Assembly: GCF_003412465.1 (NCBI RefSeq)
Contig: NZ_QTJV01000010.1
Coordinates: forward strand, 372,001 to 436,000
DNA length: 64,000 nucleotides
Direction of reading: 5' to 3'
DNA from: Chitinophaga silvisoli
GTDB taxonomy: Bacteria; Bacteroidota; Bacteroidia; Chitinophagales; Chitinophagaceae
How positions within the stretch are numbered: the first letter of the stretch is position 1; every line of letters starts with the position of its first letter. Shown in pieces: positions 8,001-17,701 of this stretch. The notes beneath the pieces were generated by a model. That model was not told the origin of the DNA. It ran no database searches and worked only from the letters and a program-made list of their open reading frames with translations. The position numbers were made by a program, and so were the translations under genes.

Positions 8001-10848
8001 GGTATTTATCCCCATCAGTTTCTTTCGAGATAGAATAGTTAGCTGGATCCAGCATTAATACCAGCAACCTGAAGGCATGCGCATTGACCTGCTCTTTATT
8101 ATCAAACTCAGCCAGAGGGGTAAATTTAAAGCGCTTACCTTTCTTCTCCACCAGTGCATAAGACAATTTATCAGGCTTGTCGATGATGTCATTATCCCCG
8201 ATTTTAAAAGCATCGGTATCAATAAAAGTAGTCGCCTGTTTCTCATCGAATGCGAGTACGCCGATAGGTACCTGGGGCGTTTCGGTATCCTCCCAAACTT
8301 TATGATCGTTGATCATGCTGATGGCCTGTACTGCTACAGTATGTGCCTGCTCCTCCGCCGGGGAAGGGGATATGAACATTCTGACCTTGTTGCCGGCACT
8401 GTCTTTCAGGACCGCATTGTACCTGTAAGTATGAATATAGATATCATCAGGCGCAATGTCGGTTGTAAATAACTTCTGCAGTCCGCTAATCACTGAATTG
8501 GCTATCTCTGCTGTGGGCTGTTTAACTGAGAAGGTAGCATTGTTTGCTTTGATCACATAAGCCTGTTCATGTGCCAGGTATTCGGTGGTATAATTCTTTT
8601 GGTCACCCAGTTGTGTGAGCAGTGCTTTTGCTGCCTCCCGTGCTTCCGCTCTTGTATCATATTTGATTGTACTGCGGAAATAATCATTTTCACCAACAGG
8701 TAGTGAGAACAGGTATTGCTCTGCATATTGAACCACTTCAAAATTGCACAGGGTATGCCGTGTACTGTCAGTATTACCCGTTAAAGCAAGGAAGCGTTTT
8801 TCAAATCCGGAGATATCATCGACGTTGCTGTAATCATAACCCGTACCTCTGTCTGCACTGAGTTCGCTATAGTTAGCCAGGAAGTTTTCTTTTGCTTCAA
8901 TCTGGCTCTGGCCATATGATAATACAGCAAAATCTGTAAACTGCTCCGCAAACCTTGAAAGTAAATGATCCAGGAAACCCTGCCGGCGTGCCGCATATTG
9001 ATTTTCGTCTTCAGCAATCTGTTGCAGGTAAACAGCATAATTGCTCAGATTGAAACTGATCTCAAATGAATAGCGGGTATTAGCCGCATATAGGAATGCA
9101 TTGTAATTGCTGTCAAAAGTACCCATGTACAGCAGTGCCGTTGCTGCGTTATTAGCCGCTACGGCATCAGGGTAATAGCGCTTGCTGATCAATACAAAAT
9201 CGGTAGCAGAACTGGTGATGTAGTAAAAACAGCAACCATCTTTTTGAGTAATAACATGGATGACCGCATTGTTATTCCGAAGGTCATCTTCCAGTTGCGC
9301 AATGGCAATCGCATTGTCTGCTGTAGTTTCAAAAGTAGCGGGTGCCAGTTGACTGATATCAATTGTCAGCAGGTCTGCGGTGTCTATTACAGACTTATCG
9401 ATTGGGTAGCAGAGGGTATCCCCGGTATTTCCCAGTGATCCGTCGCTGAATCTTTGTAATTTGTCCAGGTCAGGTACGCTATCCAGTCCGTTGATGAAAT
9501 AGGAATGTCGTTCTTCTGTGGCAGACATTGAAAAGAGCGTACGTATATGTTGTAACTGGGTAAGGTAATTGGCCAGCAACTGGTCAAAGAACAGGAGGTA
9601 GCCTTTCAATTGTAAAGCCTGTGCTTTGCGCAGGGCGGTTGAACTGGGAGAGAGGCCACCTTTGGCAATACCATATACACGTGGAAAATCATTCTGAATT
9701 GAATAATAATCCGCCAGGTCTTTTCTATATACACCAGTTGGGATTGCTGCATCCAAATAGGGAAATTGCTGCTGATAAGTAATCTTACCCGTATAACGGA
9801 AGTTTACCAGCAATAAATCATTGTACTTAGAAAAGTCGAAGGCAACAGGAATTCCATTCCTTGTGAACCTGAATTCACAACAGGCAGGGTTTAATAAAGG
9901 GATGTGATGCTCAGGGAGGGAGATCTTCCAGCGTTCATCAGCATCCCGGTCACAGAACTTTATTCTCAGGGATTGTAACCTGCCGATGCCATTTGTAGAC
10001 AGGAGCACATTGTACACATCCGAAGTATGAATTTCTTTTCTTAGAATGATCTGCTCAAATTCTGTTGTATCTACGAAACCGTGACTACTCGTCACATTAA
10101 AAGGTCTGCCCGCGAAGGCCTGGTCCATTGAAACACCTTTGTCCAGCAGTTGTGGTAAGGTGTAGAACTGTGGGGCCGGAGAGAAGAAATTTTGTAACCT
10201 TTGCATCAGGTCCAGGTACGTCTTTTCAGGATCAGCACCATTTGCCAGTTCAATATCGGCGCTTACACCCAGGGGCTGTCTGCACAGAATATATATTTTC
10301 AGGAAGTCTTCGCAGAAATTACGATGCGCGAGCAGGCTCCTTTTTACCTGTTCGAGCACCTTTGCTTCTTCAGCATTATCTTCCAGTTCTATGTATACAT
10401 TATAGAGTCCATTCAGGGCAATACCTGCACGATTATAATTTCCGCAGAACTCTTCTACATTGAAATCATCCGCAACCTGCAACCATGCATTTCTGACACC
10501 TTCGATGTCAACGAGCATTTTCCGGTAATCCAGGATGGTTACCGGATTACATCCTAATATTTGTGCAGGGGTAAAGAAATTATTGTCCGTGGTAGTGGTG
10601 CCGGGTGCCGGGGTAAACAGGTCTACCGCAGGCAGGTTGGTTCGATAACCCAAATCCAGCAGGGCATAGCACAGGGTTTCCAGGATAGTGATACCCGGAT
10701 CATGTACGTTGTGATCTGTCCAGATCTTGCCGGACAACTGTGCGAGGTAACCGATCCCTTCCGATCTTAACCTTGAGAAATCCAGGTAATCCGGGAAGCC
10801 GGCATTTTGCTTACTGATGACTGTCGTTTCGTTTAAAACATCTGCCAT
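5017..10848 (-). CDS. giant eCIS baseplate wedge protein (Pvc12/Afp12-like)
   Basis: This is a 1943-residue protein. Residues about 20-70 carry the eCIS wedge signature 'W-T-D-H-N-V-H-D-P-G-I-T-I-L-E' followed by LCYALLDLGYR. At about 1618 comes GLHVVEHILLRP, then DPYSFIATVALPAWPERF, conserved among Bacteroidota eCIS baseplate proteins. Between them, roughly residues 500-1450 are built from several loosely similar alpha/beta modules, each with an 'A-x-x-A-x-x-A-L' helix and Tyr/Phe-rich strands. The last ~250 residues, with a Pro/Ala/Val-rich linker, look like a separate helical domain. It is expected to join the 1439-residue neighbour in the wedges around the hub. It is unusually large for this role, and the module repeats account for most of the excess. 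Confidence 0.82.
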   Translation of the reverse strand: MADVLNETTVISKQNAGFPDYLDFSRLRSEGIGYLAQLSGKIWTDHNVHDPGITILETLCYALLDLGYRTNLPAVDLFTPAPGTTTTDNNFFTPAQILGCNPVTILDYRKMLVDIEGVRNAWLQVADDFNVEEFCGNYNRAGIALNGLYNVYIELEDNAEEAKVLEQVKRSLLAHRNFCEDFLKIYILCRQPLGVSADIELANGADPEKTYLDLMQRLQNFFSPAPQFYTLPQLLDKGVSMDQAFAGRPFNVTSSHGFVDTTEFEQIILRKEIHTSDVYNVLLSTNGIGRLQSLRIKFCDRDADERWKISLPEHHIPLLNPACCEFRFTRNGIPVAFDFSKYNDLLLVNFRYTGKITYQQQFPYLDAAIPTGVYRKDLADYYSIQNDFPRVYGIAKGGLSPSSTALRKAQALQLKGYLLFFDQLLANYLTQLQHIRTLFSMSATEERHSYFINGLDSVPDLDKLQRFSDGSLGNTGDTLCYPIDKSVIDTADLLTIDISQLAPATFETTADNAIAIAQLEDDLRNNNAVIHVITQKDGCCFYYITSSATDFVLISKRYYPDAVAANNAATALLYMGTFDSNYNAFLYAANTRYSFEISFNLSNYAVYLQQIAEDENQYAARRQGFLDHLLSRFAEQFTDFAVLSYGQSQIEAKENFLANYSELSADRGTGYDYSNVDDISGFEKRFLALTGNTDSTRHTLCNFEVVQYAEQYLFSLPVGENDYFRSTIKYDTRAEAREAAKALLTQLGDQKNYTTEYLAHEQAYVIKANNATFSVKQPTAEIANSVISGLQKLFTTDIAPDDIYIHTYRYNAVLKDSAGNKVRMFISPSPAEEQAHTVAVQAISMINDHKVWEDTETPQVPIGVLAFDEKQATTFIDTDAFKIGDNDIIDKPDKLSYALVEKKGKRFKFTPLAEFDNKEQVNAHAFRLLVLMLDPANYSISKETDGDKYLLSVKDGETPIAVCAMETNSEAAAQALQEKIWRIVNEFRYDMNINQAPDTWKFNYTIGYQATQQYTFTSQQAYDTQAAALEAAKKFTTALPQYKLNGADLTAGKISSRLSTAIPQDAGINALLEVRRHIESLRSATDTKAYDAYVQIDEISQCGQYVYRLVDKDHPVAVHNGIIDARKQVTPDYLEIYLGGDLIVQDGKLYYYQIKSVNRNTPDKELVLYRSAIGYNSQDEALQAFKTDYLLILQGRVAATPVMDAEAAAQLAATYPIKQLFKRADCDEFYRRFHPCEPNPCAAIKSQCCFTDPDEAVYYFSLGEWQSVNYYPDPAAAMQAFRFFLILLQYAGNYTNTCDCNGTTRTYLREVLAESSTRFLTADDAWGEQGVQLFINTGEFQRYSHSCAYSFFMGSAEELIIHPCAYDDVAKRDAAKIALYNQYKALAGKKPFSTSDENGSSILKDNSGIPFASVPHARACNWVDVIDALQNEKNIIAGTKQNDYYLTNANQQRLVTAYAAVNAIPFDTWKQQLLSVFQYYNSLVRLGEDKKYYINIPFLQDHTNVVSSLSSTVCERWMINNGFATYRDAVQQLLNLLAMLGDYENYRSSFDCSCGPYGVTFYAPRYSCGCSTPDGQPNQPAVNLPAAGEMLAWNPQKYSTPEMACEAVKRAKQLINSEGLHVVEHILLRPHCENNCGCYLLPHRAELFSQCDFPDLAAGYDPYSFIATVALPAWPERFRKDGNRQVIENMLQREVPAHVLLRIIWLMPKECCEFESYYKQWIRWMAKKTVCNGPFDFNAFLQVLTRDVETQGFQQQVDELFDWKTSCDDSGPVITVAAVKAENVEAVPGVTSEAPASVIDGSGKARVVNGRLNARKKNIQELAANIKDKQLSSMLTTFSEVASPSVAQYQQVIDKVLQYWPTSKKKILNKKQATSLLSLLTGNYLDKYTFGGKDISEITAIRPVLDQIKTKMPLADIYKEWNAATVKKYEPSLDLKQIENLFK

Positions 10849-10858
10849 GGTGGCTTAC

Positions 10859-13800
10859 TTATTTGGGGGTTACTGAATCTTCACAATATTGCATCACTGG
10901 TGTAGGCAGCTTGCCACAGGTATATTCGCGGTCCCAGTTTTCCTCTTCATCATCCGGAATATTTACTTCAACTTCACCAGCTATGAGAATACTGCGTGGG
11001 GTAATGGGGCATACATTGGTTACGTCAGTACCATTGGTACCTCCTTCATGCCAGAGCCGCAGGTCCTGTACATAGTCTACATAATCTCTTGTTTCCAGGA
11101 AGTAGACAATATCTGACCTGTAAATACACTGTCCGAAACTGAGTTTATCATACACCCCTACTGCCCATGGAGCGAGGTATTCCCGCAGGTCAGCAGCCAG
11201 TTTATCTTTGTAATAGCCTTTGTCTTTGCCCGGGTAGAGCTTCACCTGGATACAGCAGTTCACCTTTTCATAGCGGGGATTCATAACCCTTAGTTTTACG
11301 AAAGGGGAGGCTACTTTTTGCAGGCTTTCCTGGATCTTTTCCAGCAGGCTCAGTGGTGCTTTGGGCTCGAAGGCCTGCGATGCTTTCAGTTTGTTCAGGT
11401 CAGGAATCACAGCGACCAGTACATGACCGGGAGCCATCGGGAAGTCGTTGGTAAATGCGGCCGCATCCAGCGCATGGGTATGATTGATGCATTTCACTTT
11501 GAAGACCTGTGGGAATGCATCGAGCACGATCCGCTCATAATCGAACTTCTGAATAGCTCTTCCTTTGTGACGCAGTAGTTCACTCACACGTACATAATAC
11601 TGCCCCTGTTCTTCAGGCACACTGCCTCCAAAGGAAGGGTAAGGCTGGGTGATCTTCTTCACCTTTGCATCGGCTTCCTTCAGTTTGGAGATTTGACCCG
11701 CATCCATGGGATTTGCCAGGCGCATCTTATCATTGGCATCACCATTTGTGAAGGTGACCCTCACTGCCTGCGTATGAATACCAATCGTCTCTGCGATGGA
11801 TTTACTGTTAAATGGAATGGCGGCTTTAATCCAATGAAGTCCTTTGGGCAAAATGGTGTTCTCATTCGTCATATTAGCCGGCAGGGAGAACTGGATGATG
11901 CCGGAAGTGGTCAGGCCATCAGTTGCATCATCCAGCACTTCAAACCCTGTACGCAATGGCTTCCATTGGTTATTATCCAGGTAATACCATTGCACGGGCT
12001 GCCGTTCGGCTTCAGAATCGGCGGTAGCTTCTGCCAGCTGGAACAACACACTCAGGTTATTGCCCGGCTGGAGATCTTTCAGGCCGATGAATAAATTTCC
12101 TTCGTCAGTGAATAAGGGGAAGAGCGTAGGACTTGCCGTATTACTTACAGGTTGATAGGTACCTGTATAAGGATGCAGGTGTATCAGGTCAATATCTCTG
12201 GCCGCCGCAGTTGCTGTATAATCCAGGGAGATGCCTTTGATCTGTGGGGTATACGGCTCATTCGGAATTACTACCCTGATGTTCTGCAGCTTTATAATTT
12301 TATCATAAGTGGGCTTCAATACCTGATCTTCTTCAAAGTCGATCATGCGTTTCAGGTTGTATCCATTCCAGGCCGGCGCATTGTCAGGCACACCATTAGG
12401 ATACAGGGGGAATGAAGCCGGTGGAAAAGGTTGCTGACCCTCCGGGGCAGGATTACCCAATGCCAGTTTATACTCGCCGTCTGAGAAATCGATAGGCGTA
12501 TTTGGCATCTCCGGATACTTTACCCACAGTTTGTCAATCAGCTGGTCTGCCCTGTTTCGGATGTTTGTTGTGAGCTCATAGGAGTGCTTTACAGCGTCGA
12601 AGACCTCATTGAAGGTCAATACCTGTGCTGTAGAGGTGCCCGTAGGAGAAATACCATCATATACAGGCCCTACGTATATTTCAGGGTACTTGCCCAATGC
12701 CAGCATTTGCCTGGTCAGCACATAGGAATATCTTGCATGCTGGAAGTCCAGGTTATGCACAGATGTCAGCGAGAGGCGCAGAAAACCATCCTGTGCGGCA
12801 TTGGTGTAGGGTACATCAGTGTAGCTAAGGCCATCATTCCTTTTGTAGGCATTGATGCCGGTAAAGTTGCTTCTTTTAAAATTGAAGAAGTAAACCGGCC
12901 CCTCATTGCCACAGAATTTATCAGCCGGTGTATCGCTGCTGAAAAGCTTTTTGCTTGCATTATAATTCCGCCAGCTGCCATGATCCAGGAAGTCGGTCGT
13001 AAACAGGAAATTATCTTCATTGAAGTGGTCCTGTTCTATAGCCGGAGTAGTGGTCAGGTCCTCATATCCATGATAGTAGGTTTCCAGGCTGGCAGGCTTG
13101 TCTTTCCAGTTCAGTCTTAAATTTATGGCAGTCCAGTTCTTGTTAAAAATCTCTTTGGAACTGAGTATGAAATGCGAACCTAAACGTGGTCTTGAACTAA
13201 ATGGATAAATAATACCATTGATGTCCATCGGGCTGTCGTCGTTCTGCACGATGAAATTCTTAAGGCCACAAACAGTGACATCAATGTTGTTATCTTTTAA
13301 AATAACATGCCTGAAGAAATAATACAGAGATACTTCAATGTCGTCTGTATTGGGCGGTACGGACAGGCAGCAATAATTCTCAGACTGGTTATTTCCCGGC
13401 AGCCGCATGGCAATCAGGTCATTCAGCAATACCCTGACTACGGGCTGTGTGGTATTGAAATCTTCTTTTAGCTTATCCTTGTCATAGAATACAATAGCCG
13501 GACTGGCAGGTTGCAGGGTGGCGTTGATGGTAATGGAGAACAGGTTACCATTCAATGCAGGATCAAGTGTTATACTCAGTTCATCAGCATCCAGCCATTT
13601 GTCTTTGCCGCTGAATGATACATTCAGTGCCTTTTGGGGTGGAAAAATATCTTTCAGTGTATCACCGGTATTCAGGCTGTTAAATTCGGCTTCGGTGATC
13701 AGCGCATCGTAATTGTATTTTAGTTGTGGATTATAGCAGAGCGACTGCGTGGGTTTTTCCAGCAGGAAAGTGTAAAGACTGGCTTCCAGTGCTGAGCTGA

Positions 13801-15178
13801 TACCTTTCTTCACTGCCTGCCTGATAAGCGGCTTGCTGATATAATACCAGGTCTGTTGAATCAGTCCTGCAACAGTGCTGTATAGGGAACCTGCATCCTG
13901 CAGTTCACAGCTTAGTTTTATCGTCACAGTACGCCTGCCTTCATTCAGGAGCAGTACAGGAGTCGCTAAGATAAATCCTAAGCGTGCATGTGGATAAGGG
14001 TAAGTAAATTGCTGTTCCGGGTCTATGTATTTACTATAGTGACTACCCATGGTTGGCCAGCTATCGGGTGTACCCTGGGATACACCGTCTGCAAAGAGTG
14101 CATTGGGAGCCATATACACTCCATTGCTTACAAAGAGCGTACGCACATCTGCTACCTGGGCTTTATTCGCCACCAGCTCATTGTCCAGTGAAAAGAGTAC
14201 TTCCGCTTTGTTATTGTCCTTGCCGTCTTTCACCAGCAATCCTGCCTGTAACCTATACTGTTCCAGCTGCTGCTGAATGTCTATGATAATGTGTACCTGG
14301 TCTGCCTGTGCAGGCCTCGGTTTCAATTGTAATACCTGCTGGTAAAAGAAATCCAGGTGCTTTTTGGCAAAGCCGTTCAGGTCGTCCTGCAGGTAGCGGA
14401 ATAATTTCAGGAAGGCAAACAGCAAACCCAGATGTGGCGTATGCTGTTTTTGTAATTCCTGTTTCAGTGGCAGCAAACTATTCTCAATATCTGCGGCAGC
14501 GGCAGTACTGATACTATCTATTACCTGCTGACAGCCATTGAATACATTCACCACAGCAGCGGCCAGGTCGGTGAGGCTGCTCAGGGATGATACTGCATAT
14601 AGGTCATCTATCTCCAGGTCCCAGTAATCACTTTCAAAGTAAGGACGGAAATCAATTCTTTTAATGGCAAACCGGGAAGCTGCCGCATTGTCGAGTGCAA
14701 TAAATTCAACCAGGCTGTTGTGGAGTTTATCTTTGATTACATGCAGCAACAGGGGCTCCAGTGCCAGTCCGCTATCTTTTACCTGCTGGTACCAGGCATC
14801 GACACGGCTGATGGTATAATACCAGGTGTATTGGATAAGCAGTTGTAATCCCCTGGCAGAAGGTTTCTTGCCAAAGAGATAATAGTACCCCGCCAGCTTT
14901 TCTTTTTTGGCCGGCAGGTTATATTTATTGATCGCGCTCAGCGTAAAAGGGGTACTGTTACGGAAGAAGGCCTGCCAGTCGCCGGCATTGATCAGTACAC
15001 CGCCCTGCGCGTCATAATAGTTGACGTGCCTGGACAGCTGTACAAAATAATCCAGCAGATCCGACAACTGTCTGCCATCGATCTGTGTGGTGCTGGAGAG
15101 CAGGTCGTCCAGTACACGCTGACGCTGGCTGGTGCCGGGATCATGTTGAAATGGATGTAGCAGATTAGTGCATTCCAT
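10859..15178 (-). CDS. eCIS baseplate J-like wedge protein (Pvc11/Afp11-like)
   Basis: This 1439-residue protein ends in a baseplate-J-like region. From about residue 1195 comes YVRVSELLRHKGRAI, then 'FDYERIVLDAFPQVFKVKC', a segment beginning FVKLRVMNPRYEKV, and a last domain with DKLSFGQCIYRSDIVYFL that matches the gp6/gp47/J family C-terminus in order and motif. The N-terminal ~300 residues are helical; the middle is beta-rich with no domain I can name. In related eCIS the J-like proteins form the inner wedge ring that links hub and sheath. It lies between gp25 and the second wedge gene with 10-14 nt gaps, the usual eCIS order (gp25, Pvc11, Pvc12). Confidence 0.85.
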   Translation of the reverse strand: MECTNLLHPFQHDPGTSQRQRVLDDLLSSTTQIDGRQLSDLLDYFVQLSRHVNYYDAQGGVLINAGDWQAFFRNSTPFTLSAINKYNLPAKKEKLAGYYYLFGKKPSARGLQLLIQYTWYYTISRVDAWYQQVKDSGLALEPLLLHVIKDKLHNSLVEFIALDNAAASRFAIKRIDFRPYFESDYWDLEIDDLYAVSSLSSLTDLAAAVVNVFNGCQQVIDSISTAAAADIENSLLPLKQELQKQHTPHLGLLFAFLKLFRYLQDDLNGFAKKHLDFFYQQVLQLKPRPAQADQVHIIIDIQQQLEQYRLQAGLLVKDGKDNNKAEVLFSLDNELVANKAQVADVRTLFVSNGVYMAPNALFADGVSQGTPDSWPTMGSHYSKYIDPEQQFTYPYPHARLGFILATPVLLLNEGRRTVTIKLSCELQDAGSLYSTVAGLIQQTWYYISKPLIRQAVKKGISSALEASLYTFLLEKPTQSLCYNPQLKYNYDALITEAEFNSLNTGDTLKDIFPPQKALNVSFSGKDKWLDADELSITLDPALNGNLFSITINATLQPASPAIVFYDKDKLKEDFNTTQPVVRVLLNDLIAMRLPGNNQSENYCCLSVPPNTDDIEVSLYYFFRHVILKDNNIDVTVCGLKNFIVQNDDSPMDINGIIYPFSSRPRLGSHFILSSKEIFNKNWTAINLRLNWKDKPASLETYYHGYEDLTTTPAIEQDHFNEDNFLFTTDFLDHGSWRNYNASKKLFSSDTPADKFCGNEGPVYFFNFKRSNFTGINAYKRNDGLSYTDVPYTNAAQDGFLRLSLTSVHNLDFQHARYSYVLTRQMLALGKYPEIYVGPVYDGISPTGTSTAQVLTFNEVFDAVKHSYELTTNIRNRADQLIDKLWVKYPEMPNTPIDFSDGEYKLALGNPAPEGQQPFPPASFPLYPNGVPDNAPAWNGYNLKRMIDFEEDQVLKPTYDKIIKLQNIRVVIPNEPYTPQIKGISLDYTATAAARDIDLIHLHPYTGTYQPVSNTASPTLFPLFTDEGNLFIGLKDLQPGNNLSVLFQLAEATADSEAERQPVQWYYLDNNQWKPLRTGFEVLDDATDGLTTSGIIQFSLPANMTNENTILPKGLHWIKAAIPFNSKSIAETIGIHTQAVRVTFTNGDANDKMRLANPMDAGQISKLKEADAKVKKITQPYPSFGGSVPEEQGQYYVRVSELLRHKGRAIQKFDYERIVLDAFPQVFKVKCINHTHALDAAAFTNDFPMAPGHVLVAVIPDLNKLKASQAFEPKAPLSLLEKIQESLQKVASPFVKLRVMNPRYEKVNCCIQVKLYPGKDKGYYKDKLAADLREYLAPWAVGVYDKLSFGQCIYRSDIVYFLETRDYVDYVQDLRLWHEGGTNGTDVTNVCPITPRSILIAGEVEVNIPDDEEENWDREYTCGKLPTPVMQYCEDSVTPK

Positions 15179-15191
15179 AGTTATTGATTCT

Positions 15192-15617
15192 TTATACTGG
15201 CTTTAATGCCTCGTTCTTGTAGTAATCGTACACATAGTTGAAACGGGAGTTGGTTTCAGGTACGGTGTATTCAATCGAAATGGTGAAGCGGCCTTCTATC
15301 AGGTCAAAAGAACTGTCAGCCGTCACATCAATCTTATCTGCAATGATGCGGGGCTCGTAGAAGAGGATGGCCGACTGCACCCTGTCTTTGATATACCCGA
15401 TCATCGAGCTGCTCAGTGGTTCAAACAAATAGTCGTTGAGGTTACAGCCATACTTGGGCTGCATTACTCTTTCTCCCAGGCTTGTAGACAACAGGATATT
15501 GAGGCTTTCGTGGATATCCTCATAGTCACTTACCAGCTCCACCGCACCCGTCTGCAGGTTGAAAGTGGGAGGGAAGGACCATCCGCGTCCAAGGAATGAG
15601 TTTACTATTGTGCTCAT
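15192..15617 (-). CDS. gp25/GPW-like baseplate protein (Pvc9-like)
   Basis: The product is 141 residues from the ATG at 15617. The family pattern is clear: FLGRGWSFPPTF near the N-terminus, then 'DIHESLNILLSTSLGERVM' with the conserved 'GERVMQPKYGCNL' segment, and 'IGYIKDRVQSAILFYEPRI'. gp25-like proteins hold the baseplate wedge together and nucleate the sheath. An in-frame TTG at 15644 would extend it nine residues into the PAAR gene; I prefer the internal ATG because homologues start close to the first conserved block and it removes the overlap. It sits between the PAAR tip and the J-like wedge gene, the standard eCIS position. Confidence 0.9.
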   Translation of the reverse strand: MSTIVNSFLGRGWSFPPTFNLQTGAVELVSDYEDIHESLNILLSTSLGERVMQPKYGCNLNDYLFEPLSSSMIGYIKDRVQSAILFYEPRIIADKIDVTADSSFDLIEGRFTISIEYTVPETNSRFNYVYDYYKNEALKPV

Positions 15618-15633
15618 GTTTTCTTTTTTATAA

Positions 15634-15927
15634 TTATCCACCAATCATCACTGTGGGTAAGCCAGCTACAATGACTCCGCCATGGGCCGTATTATCGCCC
15701 ATCCGGGCTGCAGGCCGGCCTCCAATCAACACGGTAGCAGAACCCTTTACAATGGTATCAGGAGGCCCTGTACATACCAGTATATCGCCCAATACGGCTG
15801 CCGGCATACCACCTACCAATACAGTGGCTACGCCCGGTCCTGTCACCGGGCCTCCTACATGGGGTACAGGACCCGGATTTACCAAAGGGCAGGTATGCAT
15901 GTCGGATATTCTTGCTGCTGGGGGCAT
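15634..15927 (-). CDS. PAAR-repeat spike tip protein (Pvc10-like)
   Basis: This 97-residue protein starts MPPAARISDMHTCP and contains the repeated PAAR pattern: 'VLVGGMPAAVLGD', 'VLIGGRPAARMGD' and 'VMIGG'. Conserved His and Cys residues (His11, Cys13, Cys52 and His82 by eye) could bind the metal that stiffens the cone. PAAR proteins cap the VgrG/gp5 spike and form the point that pierces the target membrane. The gene begins 1 nt after the VgrG stop and is read in the same direction. It has no C-terminal extension, so it carries no toxin of its own. Confidence 0.93.
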   Translation of the reverse strand: MPPAARISDMHTCPLVNPGPVPHVGGPVTGPGVATVLVGGMPAAVLGDILVCTGPPDTIVKGSATVLIGGRPAARMGDNTAHGGVIVAGLPTVMIGG

Positions 15928-15928
15928 A

Positions 15929-17701
15929 TCAGTTTATTTTGACTAATGATCCAGTTATTTCTGTGATACCACTCGATGTCAGTTTAGTACTTGCACCACC
16001 GGAGAGTGAAGCATCTGCATTGGCCTGCATAGAGAGGGAGTTTGCTTTGATAGTCAGCGAAGCTGCTGCTTCCAGGCTCAGGTTGGCACCGGCTTTCAGC
16101 TTGATGTCCATCGGGCTTTCCATGCTCACACCCTTTGCGTCCATGGTTACCTTGTTGCTGTTCTGATCTGTAATAGTGATTTGCTGGCCGGCTTCATCCA
16201 GTACAATCTTATTGCCGGCTGGCGTATCGATGCTGATGGTTTTGGTATCATCGTTGAATGAGATGTGCATTTTACTGCGGGTGGTAAATCCTTTTTCATT
16301 ATTTACATCCTGCGCTTTGATGGGAGCGGGCTTCGCACTGCTGTGCAGCATGCCCAGCACCACTGCATCGCGGGGATCATCATTGATAAAGCCTACAATC
16401 ACTTCATCGCCTATTTCAGGCCGAAAGAAAGCGCCTCTGTCCTTACCGGCGTCCAGACTGGCTACCCGTGTCCAGATCCCCTGTGCGTCGTTGTCTATAA
16501 CAGGTATGCGTACCAGGATCCTGTCCTGCCCATCAGGATCATTTTCCAGTTGTACGACTACACCTATTTGCAAACCGCTGATCCCACCAGCCAAACCAGC
16601 AGCAGGAGCATCGTTCATATCGTGATGGATAAAAGCGTAAGGGGTAGGGTCGAGGCCAAATTGGATATGCGTATCCCACATGCCTTTGCCCAGTTCCTGT
16701 CTCACAGCCGTAACAAATGCATTGCCTTTAAAGCGGTTGCCTACGCCGTCCAGTTTTACCATATCACCGGGTTTGATTGTGGCAAAACCACTGAAGCGGG
16801 CACGGCCCCTGATCTTGCTCATACGGCTTTTCAGCATGGTGCCATTTACCCAGTCCTGTAATTCCTGCTCCAGGCGGTGCCCGCTATGATGGAGTTCAAA
16901 AGGCAATTGTTTCATAGCAGCAGAGAGATCCTGGCCGCTCAGGTTACCATGTTCGGCGTAGGATACACTATCCGTATCTGCCTGGAATAATTGCTGGTTA
17001 CTATAGTCCCAGGAGCGCGCCGCTACGTTCTTCCATTGTCTGCGGGCATCGATGTCTGCTTCGAATTCCAATACGGAAGAGCCATAGCTCACCTGCAGTA
17101 CGGGGGCGGCGCTTGTATCCGGTTTTTTAATAATCACTTTTCCATCATCTACATTTACCAGCATGCCATTGGCTTCTGCGCGCAGCAGCATGAAGTCCCA
17201 GTCACTCAGGTGATGTTGAACCAGTTCTTTATGTGTAAGGGTAGTAGTCTGTGTTTCGCTGCTGAGTGCATATTTCCCAATGAGGTCGTCGAACACCTCG
17301 CTGTCCTTTACCTGTTCAAAGTAACGGCTATGTCTGCCCAGCGTCATATGCATGGCATCGTCCCTGCATTCAATCTGCAATTCACCATTGCCATTCTCTT
17401 TGACTTTAATGGCATGGCGGGTGATGACACCTTTGAAGATCTGTTTGTTATCGCCATCTCTTCCTATCCTGATCACGATGCTTTTACCTGGAATAAACAG
17501 GTCTTCATCACTGATGGCAAACGTTTTATCGGGTGCTTCCCCATCCCGCAGGATAATCCGGGCCATGGGAATGCGGTTAATCTCTTTGGTGACAGTAATG
17601 GAAAGGATCTGGTAATCCGGAGATACTGCCGTACCATCCACGAGTAGCGTAAACGTGACTACATCATGCTGTGAGTCGTTTGGTATCAGTATTTCTTCCA
17701 T
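15929..17701 (-). CDS. VgrG-like hub/spike protein (Pvc8-like; gp27-gp5 fold)
   Basis: The product is 590 residues. The N-terminal ~370 residues match a gp27/phage late control D hub ('GKSIVIRIGRDGDNKQIFKG', 'WDFMLLRAEANGMLV', GHRLEQELQDWVNGTML). An OB-fold gp5 domain follows at about 375-460 (IGVVVQLENDPDGQDRILVR, then FFRPEIGDEVIVGFIN). The last ~100 residues form a repetitive beta-helix spike with alternating KLKAGANL, LTIKANSLSM and DASLSGGAS strands. It is the trimeric spike that receives the PAAR tip. Its start overlaps the stop of the LysM gene by one base (TAATG), which points to translational coupling. No extra C-terminal toxin domain is present. Confidence 0.92.
   Translation of the reverse strand: MEEILIPNDSQHDVVTFTLLVDGTAVSPDYQILSITVTKEINRIPMARIILRDGEAPDKTFAISDEDLFIPGKSIVIRIGRDGDNKQIFKGVITRHAIKVKENGNGELQIECRDDAMHMTLGRHSRYFEQVKDSEVFDDLIGKYALSSETQTTTLTHKELVQHHLSDWDFMLLRAEANGMLVNVDDGKVIIKKPDTSAAPVLQVSYGSSVLEFEADIDARRQWKNVAARSWDYSNQQLFQADTDSVSYAEHGNLSGQDLSAAMKQLPFELHHSGHRLEQELQDWVNGTMLKSRMSKIRGRARFSGFATIKPGDMVKLDGVGNRFKGNAFVTAVRQELGKGMWDTHIQFGLDPTPYAFIHHDMNDAPAAGLAGGISGLQIGVVVQLENDPDGQDRILVRIPVIDNDAQGIWTRVASLDAGKDRGAFFRPEIGDEVIVGFINDDPRDAVVLGMLHSSAKPAPIKAQDVNNEKGFTTRSKMHISFNDDTKTISIDTPAGNKIVLDEAGQQITITDQNSNKVTMDAKGVSMESPMDIKLKAGANLSLEAAASLTIKANSLSMQANADASLSGGASTKLTSSGITEITGSLVKIN

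Noticed and set aside
15618-15644. TTG-initiated extension of the gp25 gene
   Set aside because: It overlaps the PAAR stop, and the ATG at 15617 fits the family length.
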